From the NCBI RefSeq assembly GCF_024609245.1, contig NZ_JANJYH010000001.1:186001-250000 (forward strand): 64,000 bases of DNA, given 5' to 3'. Source of the DNA: Haloarchaeobius sp. FL176 (GTDB taxonomy: Archaea; Halobacteriota; Halobacteria; Halobacteriales; Natrialbaceae). Position 1 is the stretch's first letter; every line of letters starts with the position of its first letter. Below, one piece after another: positions 40,386-49,227 of the stretch. The notes beneath the pieces are model-generated. The model ran no database searches. It was not told the origin of the DNA and saw nothing but the letters and a program-made list of their open reading frames with translations. The translations under genes and the position numbers were made by a program.

Positions 40386-40654
40386 GATCGCGTCGGTTCG
40401 CACTCGTCGGGCTGGTGCTCGCGTGTCTGTTGACCCTCACGTGGGTCGGAGGGCCAGCCGCTGCGCAGGTCGGCACGGGCGTCACCGACGCCATCGAACG
40501 TACCGACCGCGTCGCCGAACTGGAGTCCCTCGCCGAGCAGTCGGTCCTCCAGTACCTCGGCGGTGGCGGCATCGGGCTCGGCCTCGGCATCGTCCTCGGC
40601 AGCGTGGTGGTGTACCGGATACAGAAGTCGCGGATCGACGAGACCTACGAATGA
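40382..40654 (+). CDS. 90-residue exported or membrane protein
   Basis: GTG start at 40382 overlapping the previous stop (GTGA). Residues 5-27 (RFALVGLVLACLLTLTWVGG) form a signal peptide or TM helix with a possible cleavage after AAA; a short acidic helix (AIERTDRVAELESLAEQSVL) follows; residues 58-80 (GGGGIGLGLGIVLGSVVVYR) are a Gly-rich TM helix with GxxxG-like spacing; the tail IQKSRIDETYE is cytosolic. It ends in an ATGA overlap with the next gene. Too small for an enzyme; likely a subunit of the membrane complex. Confidence 0.7.
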   Translation: MRSRRFALVGLVLACLLTLTWVGGPAAAQVGTGVTDAIERTDRVAELESLAEQSVLQYLGGGGIGLGLGIVLGSVVVYRIQKSRIDETYE

Positions 40655-41760
40655 ACCGACGAGCCCTCCGAACGACTCTCGTCGCGCTGTGTGCGGTCTG
40701 GCTCGTTGCCGCACCGCTGGCGGGTGGCGGGGTGGCCGCCCAGCCGGGGGCGACAGCCGGCCCGGGCGACGTGGCCGTCTGCGACTCGGTCGACGCCAGC
40801 GACCCCGTCGCGGTGGCGACGGTCGCTGGCAGCGACGAACCGATCCGTGACGACAGCGCGCTCTACGCGGGCACGGTGCTCACGATACGGCTCTGTGACG
40901 CCGACGGGGTCGTCACGCCCTACGGCGAGAACGGCGCGTGGTCCATCGCCGACGGTGACGGCTACGAGATACAGAACCGGACGGATTCGAGCGTCACCAT
41001 CCAACTGACCGAGGACTACGGTCAGCTTGCGGTAGCAGGGCAGCTCCGGCCGGCCGGGAAGACCGACACCGGGCCGACGTTCACCGAACCCACGCCGAAC
41101 GTCGTCGAGCCGGCGTTCGGCGACGGGACGCTGTTCCTCCCGACCGCAGACGCCGTCGGGACCTACGGCGAGCGCGAGGCCAGCTACCGGACGGCGCTGA
41201 ACGAGACGACAGCGGCGACCGACCGGCTCGAATCCCTCTCGGCCGCCGTGAACGGGAGCGGGCTGACCGACGCGCGGGCGACGAACGCGACGGAGACGCT
41301 CCGGGCGCTCGCCGCGGCGACGAACGCGACAGATCGGACCGCCGCCGAGTACCGCTCGTACCTGTTCCAGGTGGCCGCCGAGTCGCCGACGCCGGGGGTC
41401 GCCGTCGACGCCATCGACGCCTCCCGCGAGCGCGAGGGTACGGTCGAACAGGACGCCGACGGGGCGGTCGCGGGCTACGAGTCGGCGCTCGATGCCCGCG
41501 CGAGTGACGCACGCTCGACGATGCGGACGAACCTCCTCGTCGGGCTGATCGGCGGGCTGCTGGTCGGCGTCGTCCTCGGCGGGGTCGTCCCCTACGCGGC
41601 GGCGTCGCGGACAGAGGGCCGCATTCGGGTCGACTCCTCGGCGGAGTACAGCCGGAAGGCACAGTGGCTCCCGGTCGGCGTCGGCGTCCTCGTCCTGCTG
41701 GCGACGGTCGGGCTACTGGTTGCGACGGACGGGCTCTCGATACTCACGGTGATACTATGA
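40651..41760 (+). CDS. Signal-peptide protein with ectodomain and two C-terminal TM helices
   Basis: 369 residues. Signal peptide 1-30 (ALRTTLVALCAVWLVAAPLA), an external beta domain with two Cys (AVCDSVDAS, IRLCDADG; 45-140), then a helical stalk (150-290) with N-glycosylation sequons (NETTAAT, NGSGLT, NATETL, NATDRT), and two TM helices (about 299-320 TNLLVGLIGGLLVGVVLGGV and 345-367). Both ends of the mature protein therefore face outward, with a short cytosolic loop. No known family recognised. It overlaps both neighbours (ATGA), so it belongs to the tubulin-like B operon as a membrane/surface component. Confidence 0.72.
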   Translation: MNRRALRTTLVALCAVWLVAAPLAGGGVAAQPGATAGPGDVAVCDSVDASDPVAVATVAGSDEPIRDDSALYAGTVLTIRLCDADGVVTPYGENGAWSIADGDGYEIQNRTDSSVTIQLTEDYGQLAVAGQLRPAGKTDTGPTFTEPTPNVVEPAFGDGTLFLPTADAVGTYGEREASYRTALNETTAATDRLESLSAAVNGSGLTDARATNATETLRALAAATNATDRTAAEYRSYLFQVAAESPTPGVAVDAIDASREREGTVEQDADGAVAGYESALDARASDARSTMRTNLLVGLIGGLLVGVVLGGVVPYAAASRTEGRIRVDSSAEYSRKAQWLPVGVGVLVLLATVGLLVATDGLSILTVIL

Positions 41761-43883
41761 AAGGACAGACTCGCGCCGCGCTCGGAATCGGCGCACTGAC
41801 GGTACTGTTGGCCGCGGTGGGGGCCGGACTGTTCGTGTTCGCGAGCACGCAACTCGGCGTCTACTTCGTGGTCGGTGGCATCCCGGTCGTCCTGCTGGTG
41901 GTGGCCGTCGCGTACGTGCGCGGCGTCCTCAGCGGCGAAGACAACACGGGTCAGTACGTGGAACAGCGCACGAAACAGGTCGGTGAGTCACTGCGGGACT
42001 TCTGGCGGTCGCTCTCGACCATCGAGGAGTCCTACCCCAGGTTCGACGCGGGTACGCTCCGCTCCCGGGCGGACTCGCTCGTCTCGGACTACGAGGCACA
42101 GGGCGGCGAGTTCGACCGGGACTCCGGCTCGTTCAGCGTCGGCAAGGACGCATCGAGCGGCGAACTGCAGGAGCTCGAACGCATCGACGCCGAGGTGACG
42201 ACGCTCGCCGCCGACCGCGACGACCAGCTGTACGACTTCGTCCGCGACGAACTCGACGCGCTGCACAGCGACATGGGGGCGCTGGCGGATGCCGACATCG
42301 CCGCCGAACCGGTCGCACCGCCGGAGCCGCCGACCCCGGACGAGGGGGGGCCCAGCGGGCTCTCGTACTGGGACGCCGTCAGTGAGGACCTCGAGGAGTA
42401 CCGGACCGAGGCCGACGCGGCCGTCGACGAGGCTATCGCCCGCGTGCGGGACATCCAGCGGAACGCGACCGACCCCTACGACGAGGCCGCCGTCGACCAA
42501 CACCTCGAGGACGCCGAGGCGGACTGCCGCGACGGCGAGTACGGCCACGCAGTCGATGCGGTCCTCGAAGCCCGGGCCACGCTCGAGAGCGAGCTCTCGG
42601 GCTCGTTCGACAAGGACCGCGAGGACCTCGACGCGTTCGTCGACACCATCCTCGACTCCGGGGCCGAGCAGTACGTCGACGCCGAGCTGTTCGACCAGGT
42701 GCGGTCGGTCCAGCGCGAACTCGACGCGCTCGACTCGGCGCTCGACGTGGGGTCACTGAGCGAGCACCGACAGACGGTCAGAACGGCGGCCCTCGACACC
42801 GTCTCTGCCCTCCAGCGGGAAGTCGACCGTCACGTGGAGCGCCTCGAGGGCGAGGACCTGCCGGCTGGCTACTACAGCCGTCCGGACGTCGCCGACGAGG
42901 ACCACAGCGAGGAGCTGCGAGCCATCGGCCCCGTCCGCGACCTCGACCGCGAGTGGGCGACTGTCGTGGCCGACCTCGTGGACGCCGTGGGCACCGTGAA
43001 GACGAAGGCCACGGTCGTCGAGGCGTACGCGGACGTGAGCGAGACCATCGAGCAGGAGCTCCGACGGAACGGCAGCGTCACCGCGGACGACCTCCCGGTG
43101 CGCAACGCCGGCCAGTTCTTCGGGCTCTACTTCCGGCGCAACCCCGACGTGGAGTTCGACCCCGACGGACCTGCGCTCCACCGCGGTGACGTCGAGACGT
43201 ACACCGTCGACGTGACCGTCTCCTACGACGAGGGCAGCGAGGCCAAGCGGCGAGCGACGGTGACCCTCGACGGCGGCGAGTACGACGGCCGCGAGGTCGT
43301 CGAGACACACCTCGTCGGCACCGCCACGTTCGCCGACGTGCCCTTCGGCGAGTACGAACTCGTCGTCGCACCCGGCGAGGACGACTACGGTCGCGTCGAA
43401 CGGATCGTCACCGTCGAGGGCGACAGCGACCTCTCGGTCGACCTCGAACCCGTCACGCTGGTCGAGCAGCTCGTCGGCGACCGCCGGGACGAGATCGCGG
43501 AGCACGTCACCGAGTTCGGGCCACGGCTTCGCGACCGCTTCGACGAGGAGGGGTATCTCAGCACGGAGATGGCGTTCCCCATCACCGACGACTTCGTGCC
43601 CGGTCTGCTCGCCGAGTGGGCTGACCAGGAGGGGTACACCGTCACCCGAACGGACGACGGCACCGTCATCGTCTACGACGACTCGCAGCTCTCTCAGGAG
43701 ATCATGAACGTCATCCAGTACAATCTCGACGAGGGGGACCGACTCAGCTACGAACGCATCCGGTCGAAGTACCTCTCGGTGCCGGTCCCGAATCCGGTCA
43801 TCGAGGAGCTGGCCGCGGCGACCGGCCTGTCGGTGGAGACGACGCCGGACAGCCTGCTGAAGTCCGCCGGGGGTGAGGCCTGA
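41757..43883 (+). CDS. Two-TM membrane protein with cytosolic coiled coil, Ig-like and winged-helix-like domains
   Basis: 708 residues. TM helices at about 8-29 and 33-56 form a hairpin; the rest is cytosolic. Residues 60-200 and 215-440 are helical (VSEDLEEYRTEADAAVDEAI, LEDAEADCRDGEYGHAVDAV, TPR-like). Residues 475-590 look like an Ig/CNA-B fold (VETYTVDVTVSYDEGSEAKR, TATFADVPFGEYELVVAPGE). The last 110 residues (LRDRFDEEGYLSTEMAFPIT, EGYTVTRTDDGTVIVYDD, LSYERIRSKYLSVPV) resemble a winged helix. It shares its layout with the gene at 33430. It overlaps tubulin-like gene C (TGATG), so the two products are made together; a direct membrane receptor for protein C is the simplest reading. Confidence 0.72.
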   Translation: MKGQTRAALGIGALTVLLAAVGAGLFVFASTQLGVYFVVGGIPVVLLVVAVAYVRGVLSGEDNTGQYVEQRTKQVGESLRDFWRSLSTIEESYPRFDAGTLRSRADSLVSDYEAQGGEFDRDSGSFSVGKDASSGELQELERIDAEVTTLAADRDDQLYDFVRDELDALHSDMGALADADIAAEPVAPPEPPTPDEGGPSGLSYWDAVSEDLEEYRTEADAAVDEAIARVRDIQRNATDPYDEAAVDQHLEDAEADCRDGEYGHAVDAVLEARATLESELSGSFDKDREDLDAFVDTILDSGAEQYVDAELFDQVRSVQRELDALDSALDVGSLSEHRQTVRTAALDTVSALQREVDRHVERLEGEDLPAGYYSRPDVADEDHSEELRAIGPVRDLDREWATVVADLVDAVGTVKTKATVVEAYADVSETIEQELRRNGSVTADDLPVRNAGQFFGLYFRRNPDVEFDPDGPALHRGDVETYTVDVTVSYDEGSEAKRRATVTLDGGEYDGREVVETHLVGTATFADVPFGEYELVVAPGEDDYGRVERIVTVEGDSDLSVDLEPVTLVEQLVGDRRDEIAEHVTEFGPRLRDRFDEEGYLSTEMAFPITDDFVPGLLAEWADQEGYTVTRTDDGTVIVYDDSQLSQEIMNVIQYNLDEGDRLSYERIRSKYLSVPVPNPVIEELAAATGLSVETTPDSLLKSAGGEA

Positions 43884-45082
43884 TGTCGCGCGGCCAGTTC
43901 ACGCGCTGGGCCGTCATCGCCTCCGGTGAGGGGGGCGGTCGCATCGCGTCGCAGTTCTTCAACCGGGCTGAGAACCCCGGCATCGAGGACCGCATCCTGG
44001 TGATGAACACGAACCGGAACGACATCCGGAACACCATCGACCGTATCGACGCGAGCATCACCGACACCGGCGATATCGGGGAGAACCACGCGCTCGAGTT
44101 CGGCGACAAGCAGGGTGCGGGGAACTCGTACTACTACGGTCGGCAGGCCGCAGAGCAGGACCTCGACCGCATCACGAGCCACATCAAGCAGACGTTCACC
44201 ACGGCCGATGCGTTCCTCTACGTCGCCACGCTCGGCGGCGGGACCGGCAACGGCTCCATCCCGTTCGTCGCCGACCAGTTCAAGCAGGGCCTCACCGTCA
44301 GCGAGAGCGAGCCCTGGATGGACAGCGTCATCCACGTCGCGATGGCGGTCTGGCCGTACTACTGGGAGCCCGACCAGCGACACTTCAACGCCGTGTCGGG
44401 GCTCTCTCGCCTCCTCAGGAACCGTGACGGCGGGCAGAACGCCGACATGGTGATGCTCGCGGCGAACTCGCACCTCGACGGCGAGAACGGGAGCGACTAC
44501 GACCGCGTGAACGAGCTCATCATCGAGGCCGTCGACCTGATGATCGGCGCGGGCCGGGAGACCCACGGGGTCATCGACGTCGAGGACCTGGTGACCATCC
44601 CCCGCCAGTACGGCTCCTACCACTTCACGCCGGCCGTCGCCACGGAGATGAACGGCGACATCTACGAGCTGGAGTACATGTTCGACAAGGCGGCGGAGAA
44701 CCCGTTCGTCCCGATGGACGTCGCCACCTCCCAGATTGTCTTCCCGGTCGTCCGCGCGCCGGAGAGCATGATCGACAACGGCGACATCACCGAGCCGGAG
44801 GTGTACCAGGCGTTCAACCAGTGGCAGAACAAGCACGACCTCAGCGTCGCCGGGCAGGCGAGCCTGACGCCGAAGCGCGGCCGCGGCTCGGACGTCGACG
44901 TGCTCCTCCTGCTGGGTGGTTTCGACCTGAGCCCGCTGTTGAATCACTCGATGGAGCAGTACGAGCAGGTCCGGGACAACCTGGCCCGTGGGAACACCGC
45001 GGGCGCGGAAGGACTGACCGAGCGCGAGGTGCAGTCGGTGCTCGACAACCTCGCCGACTATCGCGACCAGAACGAGGGGTAG
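43883..45082 (+). CDS. Tubulin/FtsZ-superfamily protein C
   Basis: 399 residues, the most compact of the three. T1 IASGEGGGRIASQFF (12-26, GEGGGR instead of GxGGAGxN), T2 MNTNRND (41-47), T3 KQGAGNSYYYG (76-86), T4 ATLGGGTGNGSIPFV (115-129), T6 ANSHLDG (194-200), and T7-like GVIDVEDLVTIP (229-240) with two acidic residues that could complete a GTPase site across a protofilament. The C-terminal half follows the tubulin plan (SQIVFPVVRAPESM, VDVLLLLGGFDLS). Start overlaps the upstream stop by one nucleotide. Not FtsZ or CetZ by motif; resembles the divergent Tubulin_2/FtsZ-like families. Confidence 0.86.
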   Translation: MSRGQFTRWAVIASGEGGGRIASQFFNRAENPGIEDRILVMNTNRNDIRNTIDRIDASITDTGDIGENHALEFGDKQGAGNSYYYGRQAAEQDLDRITSHIKQTFTTADAFLYVATLGGGTGNGSIPFVADQFKQGLTVSESEPWMDSVIHVAMAVWPYYWEPDQRHFNAVSGLSRLLRNRDGGQNADMVMLAANSHLDGENGSDYDRVNELIIEAVDLMIGAGRETHGVIDVEDLVTIPRQYGSYHFTPAVATEMNGDIYELEYMFDKAAENPFVPMDVATSQIVFPVVRAPESMIDNGDITEPEVYQAFNQWQNKHDLSVAGQASLTPKRGRGSDVDVLLLLGGFDLSPLLNHSMEQYEQVRDNLARGNTAGAEGLTEREVQSVLDNLADYRDQNEG

Positions 45083-45084
45083 CC

Positions 45085-48000
45085 ATGTCGTGGGGAACTC
45101 GCGCGACGGCGCTGCTCGCACTCGCGGTCCTCGTCGCCACGGTGGCCGGCGTCGGGGCGGCAGCGACGGCCACCGACGGCACTGCCGCCGCGGAGGCGTC
45201 GGTCTCAGTCGAGCGGACGAGCCCGGAGACGCTCGGCGTGACCGTCGCGTTCGAGAACGGAACCGAGAACCTCTCGACGGTCACGCTCGCCATCGTGGGT
45301 GCTGACGGGACCGCCGAGACGAACGTGAACGAGACTTCCTCCGACACCTGGGAGGGTAAAATCGGGGTCAGAGACCTCGTGGGCGATTCCGAGACCGCCC
45401 CGCTCGGCGGCGCGACGGTCGTGGTCAGCGCCGATGGGACGGAACTCGGCGAGGACACGGCCGACCTCCGGTACGCCTCGCTGAACGGGACGACGGCGCG
45501 GTTCGAGGACGGCGCGGTCCACCTCACGCCCGTCGACGTGCGCGGGTTCGCCACCACCGAACCCATCCCGGTGAGCGTCGGTGACGCGACGGTGAACGCG
45601 AGCTACGACGCCGAGGTCGGCGCGCTGGTGCTCGATGGCGGCGCGCTCGGAGGCCTCGACCGGGCCGCCCTGTTCGAGGATCGGGAGATTCGCGTCGCCC
45701 CCGACGAGGACGTGACGGCGACGCCCACCTCGGTGAACCTGCGTGCCACCGCCGAGGCAGCCACCGAACTCGTGCCGAGCGGGGGCGAGGTCGCCATCTC
45801 GAACCCGCTCCTGTCCGTGCTGGACGCGGAAACGTACCATCTCGAGCTGGCGACCGAGTCACCCGACGGGCAGTTCGTCGGCCCGGTCGAGCCGACCGAC
45901 GCCGGCGTCGAACTTCCCCGAGCCGCACTCGCCGCGAACGTCACCGCGACGCTTTCGGCGAGTGACGCAGACGGTCCGCGACTCCTCGACTCGTGGACGA
46001 GCCGGTACGCGAGCGAGTCCGTGACGCTGACGGTGAACCGGAGCTACTTCGCGGCCGACCGCGACGACGTGTCGTCCCTGCTGGTCCAGCACGACGACGA
46101 CCTGGAGCGGCTCAGCGTCGAGCTCGCGGACGGCTACTACGCCGTCGAGAACGAGACGGGACTCGCAGCCGAGCAGCCGGTCCTGCTCGTCGTCGAATCG
46201 GACGGCGAGCGCAGCTTCGTCTCCGCCCGGACGGTCGACGGGACCGTCCCCGGCGCGCCGAGCGCGTCGACGCCCGACGGGTCGAACGGCAGTGACGGCG
46301 ATACTGCGGCGACGACCACGGCGACGACCGGCACGGCTACCGCGACGAACGCGAGCGCCGGCGGCGGGCTCCTCCCCGGCAGCTACGGGTTGACGGACTG
46401 GCTGCTCGTCTTCGGTGTCGCGTTGGCGTGTGGCCTCGGAGCGACGGTCATCCTCACCGGCGTCCGGTTCATGGCCGGCGCGTCCGGCCCGAACGGCGAC
46501 CCGACAACCCCCAAGGGGGCCGGCGTCGTGTTCGGCGCTGGCGCCGTACTCGGACTCATCGGCTGTGGCGTCGTCGTGTGGCTGACGGTCGCCGGCGATG
46601 GGCTGAGCGCCATCGCGCCCGGCCTCGTCGTCGGCGTGCTGGTCGGTGGCCTCGCCGCACTCGGCCTCGCCGTGGTCCTCTCGTGGCTCGACTTCTGGGA
46701 CTTCGGCGGAGGCGCGGCGACGACCCCGGACCCGGTCGACGTGACGGTCACGCTCGTCGACGGCAACGGGCACCGCATCCGGGAGGGAGCCAACGTCGTC
46801 GCCAAACCGACCCGGGGAACCGGCTCGAAGACCACGAAGGCGACCGACTCCGGCAAGGTCGACATGTCGCTGCTCCCCGGAGGTTGGCAGCTCACCGCGG
46901 CGGTGGGCACCCAGCAGCGGACCGACCGGCTCGAGGTCGAGGACGGCAGGCACACCGGCGAGCGGGCGCAACTGGCCTTCCCGCGCCCCGGGGTCACGGT
47001 GACGATCACCGACAAGCAGGACGGTGAGCCGATCCCCGGCGCCAGCGTCACGGTCGAACCGGACGAGGGCGACACGGGGACGAACGACACCGGTCGGAAC
47101 GGCCGCGCCGGGGTCACCCTGCCGTACGCCGCGTCCACCGCGACGGTGCACGTCGACCACCCGAAGTACCACGCGGCGAGCAACGACTGCACGCTGGCGG
47201 ACGACGGCCCGCTCGAACTGAACGTGGGGCTGAGCCGGAAGACGGGGCGACTGTCGGTGACCGCGGAGGTCGACGGCGTCGCGACCGAGGGACTCCCGGT
47301 CTCCATCGGCCCCGCCGGCGACAACCGCTACCGCGTCGACGAGCGGCGGGGCTCGCGCCGGACCGACGAGCGCGGCCGGGTCAGAGCCTCGGACGTGTTC
47401 GTCGGCGACTACGTCGTCGGGCTGGACGTGGCCGGCTCGCAGTCGGACCTGTTCCGGACCCGGTCGACGGAGGTGACCGTCCGCGAGGACGACCCGACGA
47501 CCGCCACCGTCCAGGCGTCGTTCGAGTGGAGGCTGCCGGAGGCGACGCGAGACCGTATCCGTCGGCTCAGGCGCGAGGTCGACGGCCTCTCCGAGCAGTC
47601 GGGGCGGGACACGGCGTTCCCCGGCTACTACGGGAGCGTCGTCGGCCGTCTGCTCGACCTGGTCGAGGCGCTCCCGCAGTACGGCCACCTGTTCGCGACC
47701 GGCGAACACCGGCCCGACGACGTGGCCGACGCGCTGCTGGACGCGGCCGAAGACGGTATCTCGCGGGTGAACACGGCGATGACCACGAAGCGCAACGTCG
47801 ACATGTTCGCCGCGTGCGCCGACATGGCGAGCGTCGACCCCCAGTGGGAGGGCGACGTGCTCACCCACGAGGCGTACTTCGACTACGTCGACGCGGACGT
47901 CGACAGCGAGCTGACGGGGCGGATCGAGCGGACCCGGTCACGCATCGACGACGAACGGGCGGACCTGAGCGAGGTGGAGCCGACGACGGAGATGTGGGAG

Positions 48001-48153
48001 CACGCCAGGGAGCTGTTCCAGGAGACGAGACGGGAGCGCGAGCCGCTCGCGAAGGCGGCCCGGGCGCTCCTCGTCGCCGGGCTGCTGGACGCGGTCGAGC
48101 ACAGCTTCGACCGCCGAGAGCTGCGGGAACGGATGAAGCGGACGGTGTTCTGA
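45085..48153 (+). CDS. 1022-residue membrane protein: ectodomain, three TM helices, cytosolic Ig-like and helical domains
   Basis: Signal peptide 1-27, then an ectodomain to about 425 with many N-glycosylation sequons and a Thr/Asp/Ser stalk (385-425). TM helices at about 438-460, 479-502 and 508-535 put the C-terminal half in the cytosol. There, 545-800 hold at least three carboxypeptidase-regulatory/Ig-like repeats (VTLVDGNGHRIREGANVVAK, VTITDKQDGEPIPGASVTVE, LSVTAEVDGVATEGLPVSIG), and 815-1022 is helical (ATRDRIRRLRREVDGLSEQS, DSELTGRIERTRSRIDDERA). It starts 3 nt after tubulin-like gene C. A link from cell surface to cytosolic filaments is the natural inference; no family recognised. Confidence 0.75.
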   Translation: MSWGTRATALLALAVLVATVAGVGAAATATDGTAAAEASVSVERTSPETLGVTVAFENGTENLSTVTLAIVGADGTAETNVNETSSDTWEGKIGVRDLVGDSETAPLGGATVVVSADGTELGEDTADLRYASLNGTTARFEDGAVHLTPVDVRGFATTEPIPVSVGDATVNASYDAEVGALVLDGGALGGLDRAALFEDREIRVAPDEDVTATPTSVNLRATAEAATELVPSGGEVAISNPLLSVLDAETYHLELATESPDGQFVGPVEPTDAGVELPRAALAANVTATLSASDADGPRLLDSWTSRYASESVTLTVNRSYFAADRDDVSSLLVQHDDDLERLSVELADGYYAVENETGLAAEQPVLLVVESDGERSFVSARTVDGTVPGAPSASTPDGSNGSDGDTAATTTATTGTATATNASAGGGLLPGSYGLTDWLLVFGVALACGLGATVILTGVRFMAGASGPNGDPTTPKGAGVVFGAGAVLGLIGCGVVVWLTVAGDGLSAIAPGLVVGVLVGGLAALGLAVVLSWLDFWDFGGGAATTPDPVDVTVTLVDGNGHRIREGANVVAKPTRGTGSKTTKATDSGKVDMSLLPGGWQLTAAVGTQQRTDRLEVEDGRHTGERAQLAFPRPGVTVTITDKQDGEPIPGASVTVEPDEGDTGTNDTGRNGRAGVTLPYAASTATVHVDHPKYHAASNDCTLADDGPLELNVGLSRKTGRLSVTAEVDGVATEGLPVSIGPAGDNRYRVDERRGSRRTDERGRVRASDVFVGDYVVGLDVAGSQSDLFRTRSTEVTVREDDPTTATVQASFEWRLPEATRDRIRRLRREVDGLSEQSGRDTAFPGYYGSVVGRLLDLVEALPQYGHLFATGEHRPDDVADALLDAAEDGISRVNTAMTTKRNVDMFAACADMASVDPQWEGDVLTHEAYFDYVDADVDSELTGRIERTRSRIDDERADLSEVEPTTEMWEHARELFQETRREREPLAKAARALLVAGLLDAVEHSFDRRELRERMKRTVF

Positions 48154-48156
48154 GAG

Positions 48157-49227
48157 ATGGATGGACTGAAACTCCTCGTCGGGCTGGTCGTGTTGGCGTC
48201 TGTGACCGCGTCGCCGGCTGTCGCCGCGAGCGCGGGTGGGACACCCGGCGCACCGGCGACGGCCAGTGACGGGGTCGTGGCGACACACCAACAGCCCGAC
48301 ACGACAGTTGGACAGGCACGGAGCGACCAGCCGCCGGAGACGGCCGACGAGTACCTCGCGGCGTTCAACGAACTGTCGGGGACGCCCGCGTTCGAGCAGT
48401 ACACGGAGTTCGAGACCATCCGGTCGCTCGCGGTCTCGAAGCTCCAGGTCGTCGAGTTCGACGACGAGACGGAGCGCGAGATGGCGACCGTGCTGTCGCT
48501 GCTCCGGTCGTTCAGCGAGAGCTACACCGCGGCCGAGAACGGCTCTGTCAGGGCGAGCCTCGAGACCGCGAACGGGACCGCACGGCAGGTACAGACGCTC
48601 GAAGAGCAGGGGCTCACGTACGCGCCGCTGGCCGACCTCGCGCTCAGCCGGTTCTACGAGAACCAGGGGGACGCGCTGCTCCAGTCGGCATCTGAGGTGA
48701 CGACGACCCCCGAGAAGCTCCGGCTGCTCGAACAGGCCGCGACCGCGTTCCGTGCGGCCGGTGCCTCCCAGAAGTTCTCGCAGGTGAACCTGCGGGTCGA
48801 GGAGCTGCGCAGCCAGTACGAGCGCGACGTGGCGCGGATGAACAGCGCGGAGCAGCGGGCGAGCAGCTTCCTCGAACGCTGCTCGTCCTGTGACGGCGTG
48901 AGTGCGGTGGCGAGCGGCGAACTGTTCGGGACGTTCGCGCTGTATCTGGATTCGGGCGGCACGCTCGCGGACGTCCGTGATGCCGAAGACCGCGCGGGCG
49001 AGAACGCCCTCTCGGACCGGCAGAGCCAGCTCGCTGGTCTGCGAGGCGATGTCTCGTCGGCGCGGACGACGCTCGCGCTCGCCAGCACCGCGTTGCTGGT
49101 GGGCTACGGCGCACTCGTCGCACTGTTCGCGATGCTGGTGACCCACCGGCTCGTCGTCTGGCGGCGGACGGTCGACGCGGCGAACGTCGGTGACATCGTC
49201 GTCCTCCAGGGTGGTCGGGATGCGTAG
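48157..49227 (+). CDS. Secreted helical protein anchored by a C-terminal TM helix
   Basis: 356 residues. Signal peptide 1-24 (LLVGLVVLASVTASPAVAAS), Gln/Thr/Asp linker, then an all-helical ectodomain (60-300) with TPR-like pairs (ENQGDALLQSASEVTTTPEK, RLLEQAATAFRAAGASQKFS) and one CSSC (residues about 244-247). A TM helix at 308-331 and a short cytosolic tail (VVWRRTVDAANVGDIVVLQG) end the protein. It overlaps the next gene by 8 nt. The same tail pattern ends the 927-aa neighbour, so the two may pair across the membrane. Confidence 0.7.
   Translation: MDGLKLLVGLVVLASVTASPAVAASAGGTPGAPATASDGVVATHQQPDTTVGQARSDQPPETADEYLAAFNELSGTPAFEQYTEFETIRSLAVSKLQVVEFDDETEREMATVLSLLRSFSESYTAAENGSVRASLETANGTARQVQTLEEQGLTYAPLADLALSRFYENQGDALLQSASEVTTTPEKLRLLEQAATAFRAAGASQKFSQVNLRVEELRSQYERDVARMNSAEQRASSFLERCSSCDGVSAVASGELFGTFALYLDSGGTLADVRDAEDRAGENALSDRQSQLAGLRGDVSSARTTLALASTALLVGYGALVALFAMLVTHRLVVWRRTVDAANVGDIVVLQGGRDA

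Noticed and set aside
35538-45082. Calling the three tubulin-like genes FtsZ or CetZ
   Set aside because: T1 and T4 loops deviate (GEGGGR, TKGTGCGS), the T7 NxDxxD is replaced, and lengths and insertions differ, so they belong to divergent branches.
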